Below, piece after piece: positions 6,546-14,797 of a stretch of 64,000 bases of DNA. Both the position numbers and the translations under genes were made by a program. A model generated the notes under the pieces. The model was not told the origin of the DNA and made no database searches. It saw only the letters and a program-made list of their open reading frames with translations. This DNA comes from Lachnospiraceae bacterium (lineage in GTDB: Bacteria; Bacillota; Clostridia; Lachnospirales; Lachnospiraceae): NCBI GenBank assembly GCA_017513125.1, contig JAFWDI010000017.1, forward strand, positions 37,012-101,011. The letters are read 5' to 3'. Numbering within the stretch: the first letter of the stretch is position 1; each line of letters starts with the position of its first letter.

Positions 6546-8429
6546 ATGGCTTTAAATGTGAAGCTGCCGCGGCCCGGCAAATATCTGAAATTTCCGAAGA
6601 TGAAGTTCGACCACATCGACGAGGAGATCTCGGACACCGAGAGCGCAGCCCCCGACGGAACCGTCGTCTACGAGCAGGACCCGAAGGCATACCCCGGCAG
6701 ACGCTACCAGACGATCAAGGACGCGTTCCTGTTCGCCCGTGAGAACTACATGGATAACCCCATGATCCTGCAGAAGCCGGATCATAAGACTCCGTACCGT
6801 ACGTATACTTACCGCGAGTTCACGGACGACGTCATCGACTTCGGAACCGGCCTGACCCAGGTCCTGGGCATGAAAGACGAGCGCTTCGTCATTTTCAGTG
6901 AGACCACCTACGGCTGGTATCTGTCCTACATGACCATGCTCTGCGGCGCCGGTATCGCCGTGCCGCTGGATAAAGAGCTTCCGGTGAACGAGATCGAGAA
7001 CCTGATCCTGCGTTCGCGTGCGACCGCTGTGATCTACTCGGATAAAAAGAAAAAGAACATCGAAAAGCTGAAGGACCAGCTGACTCAGGTCAAGTGGTTC
7101 ATTAAGATGGACTCCGACGCCGAGCCGGACGGCCGCGACATCGGCCTGAACTACATTAAGGAACGCGGCCACGAGCTCGTCGCGGACGGGAAGAGCACCT
7201 TCCTGGACATCGAGGTCGAGCCGGACGCGTTTAAGACCCTGTTCTTCACTTCGGGCACGACTTCGAACGCGAAGGGCGTCATGGTCTCGAGCCGGAACCT
7301 GGCCGAGAATATCAATGCCGCCGCCGTCTACGTGAACCTGCAGCCCTGGGACAGCCTGTTTTCGGTCCTGCCGCTGCACCACGCCTACGAGTCGTCGATC
7401 GGCTTCCTGTATCCGTTCGGCCTGGGCGCTTCCGTCATCGTCTGCGAGGGCCTGCGCTATATCCTGCCGAACATCCAGGAAAGCCATCCGACTTCGATCA
7501 TCGCGGTGCCGATCCTTCTGGAGAACGTGTATAAGAACATCCAGAAGTCGATCAAGAAGAGTAAGAAGACGCAGCTCGTGAACACGATGATCCATGTCAC
7601 GAACGCGCTCGGAAAGACCAATGTGAACATGAAGCACAAGGTCTTCAAGAGCATCTACGACAACCTCGGCGGACGTCTGCGCATCCTGGTGTCGGCTGCG
7701 GCGCCGATCGATCCGGCTGTCGGAAAGTGGTTCGCGGACATCGGCATCCTGTTCATGCAGGGCTACGGTCTGACCGAGACCGCGCCGATCGCGGCATTGA
7801 CCCCGGATTACGACCTGCACGTCGGATCCGCGGGAAAGGCGGTCTACTGCGCGAAGCTGAAGATCCAGGATCCGAACGAGAACGGAGAGGGCGAAGTCCT
7901 GATCCACAGCCGCACGCTGATGCTCGGCTACTACGAGGACGAGGAGGCGACCCGAGAGGCGATCGATCCGGAGGGCTGGTTCCATTCGGGTGACGTCGGA
8001 TATCTGGATAAGGACGGCTTCCTTTACATCACGGGCCGGATCAAGAACGTCATCGTGACCCAGAACGGAAAGAACATCTATCCGGAGGAGATCGAGACGC
8101 TCCTGAAGAACTACCCCGAGGTGAAGGAGTGCATGGTCCACGGCAAGGAAGTCGAGGACAGTAAGAAACTGATCATCACCGCCCGCATCCAGCCGAACCT
8201 GGAAGAGATCGCAAATCTCCACGAAGGGGTCGATACAAAGGATGAGGAAGCGGTCGCGGACGTTCTCTGGAACATCTGCAAGGAAGTGAATAAAGTCATG
8301 GTCGGCTATAAGGCGATCACCGCTCTGGAAGTGAAGCGGGGCGACTTCGAACTGACGACGACCATGAAGATAAAGCGGTATAAAGAACTTCAGAACGACG
8401 ACGTTTACACGAAGGGACAGGATAAGTAA
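6546..8429 (+). CDS. AMP-forming acyl-CoA synthetase (long-chain fatty acid-CoA ligase type)
   Basis: A 627-residue member of the ANL (AMP-binding) superfamily. The phosphate-binding motif TSGTTSNAKGV lies near residue 238, the GYGLTE motif follows in the middle, and the C-terminal signature GWFHSGDVGYLDKDGF with the TGRIKN hinge and the PEE region are all present. It adenylates a carboxylic acid with ATP and transfers it to CoA or possibly to another acceptor. The size and the LCFA-CoA-like core favour a fatty-acid ligase. ATG 6546 is preceded by AAAGGA; the frame is open from a TTG at 6423 but that lies within the hairpin region. The radical SAM gene follows after 47 bp, probably in the same operon. 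Confidence 0.88.
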   Translation: MALNVKLPRPGKYLKFPKMKFDHIDEEISDTESAAPDGTVVYEQDPKAYPGRRYQTIKDAFLFARENYMDNPMILQKPDHKTPYRTYTYREFTDDVIDFGTGLTQVLGMKDERFVIFSETTYGWYLSYMTMLCGAGIAVPLDKELPVNEIENLILRSRATAVIYSDKKKKNIEKLKDQLTQVKWFIKMDSDAEPDGRDIGLNYIKERGHELVADGKSTFLDIEVEPDAFKTLFFTSGTTSNAKGVMVSSRNLAENINAAAVYVNLQPWDSLFSVLPLHHAYESSIGFLYPFGLGASVIVCEGLRYILPNIQESHPTSIIAVPILLENVYKNIQKSIKKSKKTQLVNTMIHVTNALGKTNVNMKHKVFKSIYDNLGGRLRILVSAAAPIDPAVGKWFADIGILFMQGYGLTETAPIAALTPDYDLHVGSAGKAVYCAKLKIQDPNENGEGEVLIHSRTLMLGYYEDEEATREAIDPEGWFHSGDVGYLDKDGFLYITGRIKNVIVTQNGKNIYPEEIETLLKNYPEVKECMVHGKEVEDSKKLIITARIQPNLEEIANLHEGVDTKDEEAVADVLWNICKEVNKVMVGYKAITALEVKRGDFELTTTMKIKRYKELQNDDVYTKGQDK

Positions 8430-8476
8430 ATAACGCGCGGCCCTCCGTGCCGCGGAGAATAAGAGGAGAACACACT

Positions 8477-9934
8477 ATGGCTAATCTGAAACACGCAGCT
8501 GAGCGCAAGGCTATCGGCGTCATGCTGGACGGTCTGGTCAAACACCTGAAGAAGGCGGAGGATAAGACCGAAACTTATATGAAGATCATCGACCTGGCCG
8601 AGAAGTTTATCGGCAATAAGGTCAACCACGAGAAGTTCGAGGCGGTGAAGAGATATTTCTCGAACCCCGAGAACCGCTGGATCAAGTACATTAACCGCAT
8701 TATCGACGAGACCGACCCGAACTACGCGAAGACCATGCTCCTGAACATGGGCTACGAGGCGTTCCTGCGCGGAACGAAGATGATCCGCGCGAACCGCGAG
8801 AAGTATGAGTGCAACATCCCGTGGCTCATCCTGTTCGATCCGACCTCCGCGTGCAACATGCACTGCGTGGGCTGCTGGTCCGGCACCTACGGCCATAAGA
8901 ATAACCTGAGCTTCGAGGACATGGACCGCATCGTCACCCAGGGCAAGGAGCTCGGCGCTTTCCTGTACCTGATGACCGGCGGCGAGCCCATGGTGAGAAA
9001 GGCCGACGTCCTGAAGCTCTGCGAGAAGCACAATGACTGCTTCTTCGCGGCATTCACGAACTCGACCCTGATCGACGAGGAGCTCTGCGAAAAAGTCCAG
9101 AAGCTCGGCAACCTGTCCTTCATGCTTTCGATCGAGGGCACGCCCGACACGAACGACGCCCGCCGCGGCGACGGCCATTACGAGGCGGCGATGCGCGCGA
9201 TGGATCTGCTGCGCGAGCACGGCATCGTGTTCGGCACTTCGATCTGCTACACCCGCGATAACATCGAGGCGGTCAGCGATCCGGAGTTCATCCGCTTCAT
9301 CTCCTCGAAGGGCGCGCGCTACGGCTTCTACTTCCACTTCATGCCTGTCGGAAACAACGCCGTTCCGGAGCTCATGCCCACCGTGGAGCAGCGCAGAAAG
9401 ATGATCGACGCGATCCGCTACATCAGAAGCCCCGAGTGCGATATCGACTTCTTCCCGATGGACTTCCAGAACGACGGCGAGTTCGTGGGCGGCTGCATCG
9501 CCGGCGGAAGAAACTACTTCCACATCAACTCGCGCGGCGACGCGGAGCCCTGCGTGTTCATCCACTTCTCGGATTCGAACATCCACGAGAAGTCGATCCT
9601 CGAGTGCCTGCAGAGCCCGCTGTTTAAGAAGTATCACGAGGGCCAGCCGTTCAACCGCAACCACCTGCGTCCCTGCCCGATGCTCGAGAACCCGCAGCTG
9701 CTGCGCAAGATCGTGAACGAGACCGGCGCCTACGGCACGAACGAGGAGTCCGAGGAGAGCGTGGAGCATCTGTGCTCGAAGTGCGACGACTACGCCGCCG
9801 AGTGGGCGCCCGTGGCCGATGAAGTCTGGGCCAGCCAGGAGCATAAGCCGAAGAGCTACGAAGGTTATTCCAAACTGCACACCGAGCATCCGGAGCTTGC
9901 GGCGTTCGAGACGCTGGAGGATCTGAAGAAGTAA
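8477..9934 (+). CDS. Radical SAM protein with SPASM-like C-terminus
   Basis: A 485-residue radical SAM enzyme. The cluster motif C126-x3-C130-x2-C133 (CNMHCVGC) and the SAM-binding GGEP at about residue 172 (MTGGEPM) are intact. Further Cys residues in the C-terminal third (GGCIAGG, EPCVFIHF, LRPCPMLE, CSKCDDY) suggest one or more auxiliary iron-sulfur clusters, as in SPASM/Twitch enzymes. The first 110 residues are helical and unlike the core, a possible partner-binding domain. ATG 8477 has AGGAG at 8463-8467. It follows the acyl-CoA ligase at 47 bp and ends at a strong terminator (9952). The substrate is unknown; pairing with an adenylating enzyme hints at one pathway, but that is inference. 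Confidence 0.88.
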   Translation: MANLKHAAERKAIGVMLDGLVKHLKKAEDKTETYMKIIDLAEKFIGNKVNHEKFEAVKRYFSNPENRWIKYINRIIDETDPNYAKTMLLNMGYEAFLRGTKMIRANREKYECNIPWLILFDPTSACNMHCVGCWSGTYGHKNNLSFEDMDRIVTQGKELGAFLYLMTGGEPMVRKADVLKLCEKHNDCFFAAFTNSTLIDEELCEKVQKLGNLSFMLSIEGTPDTNDARRGDGHYEAAMRAMDLLREHGIVFGTSICYTRDNIEAVSDPEFIRFISSKGARYGFYFHFMPVGNNAVPELMPTVEQRRKMIDAIRYIRSPECDIDFFPMDFQNDGEFVGGCIAGGRNYFHINSRGDAEPCVFIHFSDSNIHEKSILECLQSPLFKKYHEGQPFNRNHLRPCPMLENPQLLRKIVNETGAYGTNEESEESVEHLCSKCDDYAAEWAPVADEVWASQEHKPKSYEGYSKLHTEHPELAAFETLEDLKK

Positions 9935-9951
9935 TATCTGCATATTTCGAG

Positions 9952-9987
9952 AGCTGCCGCGTTCCCTGTGAGCGCGGCGGCTTTTTT
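9952..9987 (+). terminator. Intrinsic terminator after the radical SAM gene
   Basis: Ten-bp stem AGCTGCCGCG (9952-9961) / CGCGGCGGCT (9973-9982) with one T-G pair, then TTTTTT. Confidence 0.88.
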
Positions 9988-10065
9988 GTTCGGAGAAACG
10001 GCCGGCGCGGGCCGCGGCGGAAGAACGCGGAGATCCCGGGAAGGCCTGTGAAGAAGGAGAACGTG

Positions 10066-11004
10066 ATGGGAGGATTTCATTGCCCGCTGGGCGCGATGGC
10101 GCCCGGAACTGAGGGCTGCATCGATTGCGGCCTGTGCAGTGCGGACTCGAAGGCGGAGTACGCGAGGGCGGCCGAACTGCTGCGCGCCTGGATCCGCGAG
10201 CACGCGCCGCGTCCGGCAGCTGTCCGGAAGATGGCGGTCTGCGGCAAGGGCGGCGTCGGAAAGAGCCTGCTGACCGCGGTGTTCGCGCGCAGCTTCGCCG
10301 GGTTCGGGTATCGCGTGCTGGTCGTGGACACCGATGAGTCGAACCCTACGCTCGCACGTGCGCTGGGGCTCGCGCAGCCGGCATGCTGCCTGCGGACGCT
10401 GGACGATCAGTTCGCGCCGGTGGAGAACGGCGAGTGGATCCGGGATTCGATGACGATCGACGAGATACCCGCGAAGTACCGGTCCGACAGCGCGGATGGA
10501 CGGCTGTCGCTCGTGACGACCGGAAAGATCGAGGATCCGTTCCAGGGCTGCGCGTGCAAACTCGGCGTGCTCGCCCGCGAGCTCATGCTGAACCTGAAGA
10601 TCGGGGACGGAGAAGTCGTGATCGCGGACGTCGAGGCGGGCGTCGAGAGCTTCGGGCGCGGCGTCGAGCGCGGAACGGACACTGTGATCGCGGTCGTCGA
10701 GCCCACCATGGACTCGGTCGAGGTCGCCGAGAAGATCCGGTACATGTCCGAAGGTATCGGTATCTCGCGGATGCGGGCGGTCGTGAACAAGGTCCCCTCG
10801 CCGGAAGTCGGTGAAGCGATGGAAGAGCTGCTCACGGCGCGTGAGATCCGGCGGCTGGGAACATTGCCGCTGTCGGGCGACGTTTCGATGCACGCACTCA
10901 CCGGGACGCCGCTTTCGGAGACGGACGAGACGTACGGGCGGATCCGGCACATGCTGGAGCTGCTGCTCGACGAGAACGAGATGGATCATCCGTTCGTGCG
11001 ATAG
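10066..11004 (+). CDS. CooC/NifH-like P-loop ATPase with N-terminal Cys cluster
   Basis: A 312-residue member of the SIMIBI (MinD/NifH/CooC) ATPases. The deviant Walker A CGKGGVGKS lies at about residues 59-67, DTDESN is the switch region, and a CxC pair (C162, C164, GCACK) matches the metal-binding CxC of CooC proteins that load nickel into CO dehydrogenase. Unlike CooC it has about 55 extra N-terminal residues with C6, C18, C21 and C24 (CIDCGLC), a possible iron-sulfur site. ATG 10066 is preferred over upstream GTG codons because AGGAG precedes it by 7 nt. It is co-directional with the 4Fe-4S protein at 11089 (84-bp gap), likely its redox partner. Its client metalloenzyme is not known; none lies next to it. 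Confidence 0.78.
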   Translation: MGGFHCPLGAMAPGTEGCIDCGLCSADSKAEYARAAELLRAWIREHAPRPAAVRKMAVCGKGGVGKSLLTAVFARSFAGFGYRVLVVDTDESNPTLARALGLAQPACCLRTLDDQFAPVENGEWIRDSMTIDEIPAKYRSDSADGRLSLVTTGKIEDPFQGCACKLGVLARELMLNLKIGDGEVVIADVEAGVESFGRGVERGTDTVIAVVEPTMDSVEVAEKIRYMSEGIGISRMRAVVNKVPSPEVGEAMEELLTAREIRRLGTLPLSGDVSMHALTGTPLSETDETYGRIRHMLELLLDENEMDHPFVR

Positions 11005-11088
11005 ACCGGGCGGGCCTGCCGGACAATGTTCGCAGGCCGTACCCGGAATGCGGTCCGGCGGACTGTACCGGCCGCGGAAGGGAGTGTC

Positions 11089-12186
11089 ATGGAGATCGGA
11101 AAGGAACTGACACGCGAAGAGATCGCGGAACTCTGGGGCGGAGAACTGCCGGAGATCGAGCCCGAGTACCGGCAGCTTGCGGACGCCTTCACACAGGGCC
11201 GCCCGGAGCTGGCGCCTTACGTGATGAAAAAAGTGTTCACGCTGCGGGAGGCCCGAGCGGCATGTTCGCTGCCCGGCACCGCGGAGAGCGTGGCGGAGCT
11301 GCTCGGCATTTCCGCGGAAGAGGCGGAGGAGATGCTTCACGCGCTGGCGGTCCGGGGAAAGATCATTCAGACGCCGGACGGGTATGACGCGATCCGGAAC
11401 ATCGCCTTCATGCGCGACTACGTGTTCGCACACCCCAGTCACGATGAGGAGAACGGACAGGCGCTCGCGCGGCTGCTTCTCGACTGGGACTCCTATGTGC
11501 CGGGGCGCTCGAATCCCGACGGAACGTTCCGGATCATCCCGAAATGGAAGTCCGTGAAGGATCTGCCCGGCGTCATGCCCTGCGAAAATATGCCGCAGAT
11601 GCTGCTGGACCTGTGGCCGGACGGCGTGGCGTTTTCGCGCTGCCCCTGCCGCGCGCTGACGTCGATCGCGCAGACCGGCGAATACCGGCCGGACATGTTC
11701 CGCGGCGACACGGGCGAGACCGCGGATCCGAAGGACGGCCTCTGCATCATCGTGGGTCCGCGCGCGCAGTATTTCGCGCGGATGTACGGAGCGTATCTTC
11801 CCACGAAGGAAGAACTGATCGCGAAGATCGAACATATCGAGAATAACGGCACTTACTACACGACGAACAATGCACGCACCATGTTCGTCATGTGCAACTG
11901 CGGCGACGACTGTAACTGCGGGATGCGGATTCCCTACGAGGCCGGGCGCGCGTCGAGCTTCGCGAAGAGCCGCTTTATCGCGCGGCTCGCAAAGCCGGAC
12001 GCCTGCGTGGGCTGCGGGATCTGCGAGCGCGGATGCATGTTCCACACGGCGGTGCGCGTCGTCGACGGAAAGGCCGCCGTCGATCCGGACGCCTGCCACG
12101 GCTGCGGGGTGTGCGCGGTGCATTGCCCGGCCGGGGCGCTGAAGATGGAGCTCGTGCGGCCGGCGGATCACATTCCGAAAGCGTAA
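11089..12186 (+). CDS. 4Fe-4S dicluster protein with N-terminal winged-helix-like region
   Basis: A 365-residue protein. The C-terminus is a classic two-cluster ferredoxin (CVGCGICERGC and CHGCGVCAVHCP). Before it lie further Cys pairs (CPCR near residue 185 and a CNCGDDCNCG run near 270), giving room for extra metal sites. Residues 45-100 resemble a small helix-turn-helix or winged-helix (SVAELLGISAEEAEEMLHALAVRGKI). ATG 11089 has GGAAGGGAG directly upstream. It follows the CooC-like ATPase in the same direction, so the pair may assemble or reduce a metal centre. I do not recognise a named family for the whole protein. A strong extended -10 promoter for the next gene follows. Confidence 0.75.
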   Translation: MEIGKELTREEIAELWGGELPEIEPEYRQLADAFTQGRPELAPYVMKKVFTLREARAACSLPGTAESVAELLGISAEEAEEMLHALAVRGKIIQTPDGYDAIRNIAFMRDYVFAHPSHDEENGQALARLLLDWDSYVPGRSNPDGTFRIIPKWKSVKDLPGVMPCENMPQMLLDLWPDGVAFSRCPCRALTSIAQTGEYRPDMFRGDTGETADPKDGLCIIVGPRAQYFARMYGAYLPTKEELIAKIEHIENNGTYYTTNNARTMFVMCNCGDDCNCGMRIPYEAGRASSFAKSRFIARLAKPDACVGCGICERGCMFHTAVRVVDGKAAVDPDACHGCGVCAVHCPAGALKMELVRPADHIPKA

Positions 12187-12225
12187 AAAATATTCCCGGA
12201 CGCAGGCCCATTTTTCCGGATCCTG

Positions 12226-12234
12226 TGCTATAAT
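12226..12234 (+). promoter_or_regulatory. Extended -10 promoter of the GDPD gene
   Basis: TGC followed by TATAAT (12229-12234); no clear -35 at 17 bp. Transcription would start near 12241. Confidence 0.6.
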
Positions 12235-12270
12235 ATTATCAAGCTCTGTAACATCATTCTGCAGTAAAGG

Positions 12271-12306
12271 AAGGATACATGCGCGGAAAGGCGCAGGTAT
12301 CCTTTT
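12271..12306 (+). promoter_or_regulatory. Leader hairpin with T-run (attenuator-like) before GDPD
   Basis: AAGGATAC (12271-12278) pairs with GTATCCTT (12297-12304) and, inside, TGCGC with GCGCA; TTTTTG follows. It lies between the promoter at 12226 and the start at 12340, so it should terminate transcription unless countered. An ATG inside the left part does not open a useful frame that I can support. Confidence 0.6.
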
Positions 12307-12339
12307 TGTGTTTTAAAAAGGTTTTTCGGGAGGCACACT

Positions 12340-13227
12340 ATGATGAATGCGGCTGAAAAACGAACACGAAACTTTCCTGTACACAGGTTCATGGCGGCGC
12401 TCGTCGCTGTGGCTGTGACGCTGTCCGCTGCAGTGTCCGTTCATCTTAACACTTACGTGAGCCATGCGTTTTCGGCTGACACCGGCCCCGTGATCGTCTC
12501 GCACCGGGGCGGAGGAAACGCCGGACCCGAGAACACCGTCGCGGGTCTTCGGGCGGCACAGGAGGCCGGCGCGATCGCATGCGAAGTCGACGTCCAGAGG
12601 ACCGCGGACGGAGCCTATGTTTTAAATCATGACGCGACTTTCGAACGCGTGGCCGGCGTGGACCGGCGGGTCGATGAGATGACGCTGGAGGAGATCCGGG
12701 AACTGAATGTGGACGGCGAGCGGGTCCCGACGCTGCAGGAACTGCTCGGTGCGGCAGGCAGAAGCATGATCCTCCTGATCGAGCTGAAGGGGGACACCGC
12801 AGACGCGCAGATGGCGGACGACGTGGTGGCGATGATCCGGGAGTACGGAGTCGAGGACCGCTGCATCCTGATCTCGTTCCTGGGAGAAGTCATCGACTAC
12901 ATCGCGGAAGCTTATCCCTGGATGCCGACCTGCTACCTGACCTTCGCGTATGACGAAGACGCGGCGCAGAGAGACTGCGATTACGTCGGCGTGAAGCGGA
13001 CGAACGTCACGCGGGAGGTCATTGACCAGGCACATGATCAGGGCCACAGGATCCTGGTCTGGACGGTGAATGAAGAAGAGGAGCAGCGCGCCTTCATAGA
13101 GCAGGGCGCCGACGGGATCGTCACGGATGAAGTCGCGCAGGCGATGCAGCTGACCGGAGGGACGGATTCCGGAACATTCAATACGCTCCTGCAGCTGCTT
13201 CGGGCGACGGTTGAACAGACTGCGTGA
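12340..13227 (+). CDS. Glycerophosphodiester phosphodiesterase, membrane-anchored or secreted
   Basis: A 295-residue GDPD-family enzyme (TIM barrel) with an N-terminal hydrophobic stretch (residues 12-30) that can act as signal peptide or anchor, so it likely works outside the membrane. The catalytic region is intact: SHRGGGNAGPENT near residue 53, CEVDVQRT with the metal-binding Glu/Asp, LNHDATFER with the second His, and the C-terminal VWTVNEEEE and GADGIVTD motifs. It hydrolyses glycerophosphodiesters, or possibly teichoic-acid-like polymers, to glycerol 3-phosphate and an alcohol. ATG 12340 has GGGAGG upstream. A second GDPD domain occurs at 19910-22057 in a fusion. Confidence 0.9.
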   Translation: MMNAAEKRTRNFPVHRFMAALVAVAVTLSAAVSVHLNTYVSHAFSADTGPVIVSHRGGGNAGPENTVAGLRAAQEAGAIACEVDVQRTADGAYVLNHDATFERVAGVDRRVDEMTLEEIRELNVDGERVPTLQELLGAAGRSMILLIELKGDTADAQMADDVVAMIREYGVEDRCILISFLGEVIDYIAEAYPWMPTCYLTFAYDEDAAQRDCDYVGVKRTNVTREVIDQAHDQGHRILVWTVNEEEEQRAFIEQGADGIVTDEVAQAMQLTGGTDSGTFNTLLQLLRATVEQTA

Positions 13228-13240
13228 TGTGTAGTATGAT
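13211..13240 (+). promoter_or_regulatory. Promoter overlapping the 3' end of GDPD
   Basis: TTGAAC (13211-13216), 18 bp, TATGAT (13235-13240); it would drive the small gene at 13298. Confidence 0.6.
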
Positions 13241-13297
13241 AGACTCCGCAAAGGAAAGGGCCTGCCGCAGCGGCAGGAGAGGAAGGAGGATATCCCG

Positions 13298-13477
13298 ATG
13301 GATGACAGAGAAAAGCTCGAGAACATCACGCCTGAGGAGGAAGACGACGGCGATATGTTTAAAGCCATGCGTGATTTCATGAAGGGCATGCAGGAAGCGG
13401 ATTTTGACGAAGAGGCATTTGCTGCCGGCCTGAAGGAGCTGACCGACCAGATCGACGCCGAGGAGGCTTCGGAGTGA
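13298..13477 (+). CDS. Small acidic protein, 59 residues, unknown
   Basis: ATG 13298 to TGA 13475-13477 encodes 59 residues, strongly acidic (EEEDDGD near residue 14, DFDEEAF near 36, DAEEASE at the end) and probably helical. The support for a real gene is a perfect AGGAAGGAGG 8 bp before the ATG, a promoter at 13211-13240 and a clean terminator at 13516. I recognise no family. It could be a small regulator or adaptor. Confidence 0.7.
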   Translation: MDDREKLENITPEEEDDGDMFKAMRDFMKGMQEADFDEEAFAAGLKELTDQIDAEEASE

Positions 13478-13515
13478 ACCGTTTCTGAAACGGGCGCATT
13501 AAAACGCGTTGAGAG

Positions 13516-13551
13516 ATTCCCCCGCAGAGATTTCTGCGAGGGAGTTTTTTT
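13516..13551 (+). terminator. Intrinsic terminator after the small acidic gene
   Basis: CGCAGA pairs with TCTGCG, extended across one mismatch by CCC/GGG; TTTTTTT follows at 13545-13551. Confidence 0.8.
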
Positions 13552-13648
13552 GTACCCGGATTTTGGGACAATGCAGGCAGAAAAGGAAAACGGGAGGATG
13601 GAATGAGTCTTTCGGGACCCTGTGTTTTCTCAAAAAAGGAGTACGATC

Positions 13649-13759
13649 ATGAGTAAAAAGACGAAGATGATGATCAAAAGGACCGCGCAGGAGTGTGTGA
13701 TGGGGCTGGTGATCGGCGCGTCGGTGTTCGGGAGCATGCTGTGGCTCGGGATGAGATGA
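13649..13759 (+). CDS. Very small single-helix membrane protein, 36 residues
   Basis: ATG 13649 to TGA 13757-13759. The first 15 residues are basic and Met-rich (SKKTKMMIKRTAQE), followed by one hydrophobic helix (CVMGLVIGASVFGSMLWLG), a plausible N-in single-pass peptide. AAGGAG at 13637-13642 gives a good ribosome site. No clear promoter of its own; the next promoter lies at 13824. A random ORF with a good ribosome site cannot be excluded. Confidence 0.5.
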   Translation: MSKKTKMMIKRTAQECVMGLVIGASVFGSMLWLGMR

Positions 13760-13823
13760 GCACGCTGCGTCCGTGCGCTCGGTCCGGGAACCGGACCGCG
13801 GGTATGGCTTCGGCGGAATCATA

Positions 13824-13832
13824 TGCTATGAT
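13824..13832 (+). promoter_or_regulatory. Extended -10 promoter of the PARG-like gene
   Basis: TGC plus TATGAT (13827-13832), 40 bp before the ATG at 13872; the -35 is weak. Confidence 0.5.
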
Positions 13833-13871
13833 GGACCTGCAGCCGGAATTCCGCAGACGAAAGGAGCATGC

Positions 13872-14723
13872 ATGTACGACAGAGAAAAGGCCCGCCTGAA
13901 ACGGATCGAGATCTTCGAGGACACACTGAAACGCTGCGAGGAGGATCCGTACCTGAAGCAGGCTGTTCACGACGCAAAAAAGACCACCTGGGTCTATCTC
14001 GCGGACGATTATCCGCTTTGCGGTCCGTCCCGGCAGTTCGAGACTGAGATCACCGTCACGAAACACCGCACATTTGAGGCGGCGGAAGCGCTGAAAGCGG
14101 CGGACCCGACGGCGAAGATCGCGGTCCTGAATTTTGCGAATGCATTCCATCCGGGCGGCGGTGTGACCGCCGGTGCGGGCGCGCAGGAGGAATGCCTCTG
14201 CAGGTGTTCCACGCTGTATCCGGTGCTGCACTGCCGTTATCCGATGGTAAACTTCTACGGCCTTCACAGACAGATCGGAGACCCCAGGGCGACAGACGCA
14301 GTCATCTATACGGAAGGCGTGGTGGTGTTTAAGAGCGACACCCCGGAACCCGCGATCCGCGACCGCGGCGAGTGGTTTACGGTGGATGTAATGACCTGTG
14401 CCGCACCGGATCTGCGTACGAAGCCGAACAGATACGTGCCGCTGGAAAACGGCGGATCGGAAATGGACCGGGAAGAACTTCTCGCCTGCCATATCCGCCG
14501 GACGGCTCATCTGCTGACCGCGGCGGCCGCCCGCGGTGCGGACACGCTGGTGCTCGGCGCGTTCGGCTGCGGTGCGTTTCAAAACGATCCCGAAGTGGTG
14601 GCGGAGGCGTTCCGGACCGCACTGGAGGGGTTCCGCGGCAGGTTCCGAAAGGTCGAATTCGCGGTGCACTGCTCTCCCCGGAGTGATGAAAACTACAGAG
14701 CGTTCGCGGAAGCGTTCCGCTGA
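13872..14723 (+). CDS. TIGR02452 family protein, PARG-like macrodomain hydrolase
   Basis: A 283-residue protein with the bacterial poly(ADP-ribose) glycohydrolase signature: GGG at residues 95-97 and QEE at 105-107 (GGGVTAGAGAQEE), preceded by the NFANAFHPGG loop. The C-terminal half has the macrodomain-like VLGAFGCGAFQNDP motif. Enzymes of this type remove ADP-ribose from proteins or cut ADP-ribose chains in the cytoplasm. ATG 13872 follows AAGGAG directly by 5 nt. The AAA ATPase at 14798 is next on the same strand after a 74-bp gap. Whether this protein reverses an endogenous ADP-ribosyltransferase is unknown; none is seen in the window. Confidence 0.82.
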   Translation: MYDREKARLKRIEIFEDTLKRCEEDPYLKQAVHDAKKTTWVYLADDYPLCGPSRQFETEITVTKHRTFEAAEALKAADPTAKIAVLNFANAFHPGGGVTAGAGAQEECLCRCSTLYPVLHCRYPMVNFYGLHRQIGDPRATDAVIYTEGVVVFKSDTPEPAIRDRGEWFTVDVMTCAAPDLRTKPNRYVPLENGGSEMDREELLACHIRRTAHLLTAAAARGADTLVLGAFGCGAFQNDPEVVAEAFRTALEGFRGRFRKVEFAVHCSPRSDENYRAFAEAFR

Positions 14724-14797
14724 GAACCGAGCCGTGACACACGCATCTCTGCTCCCCGGCATTTTCCGACAGGGATCCGGACAGGAGGGACAGATAT

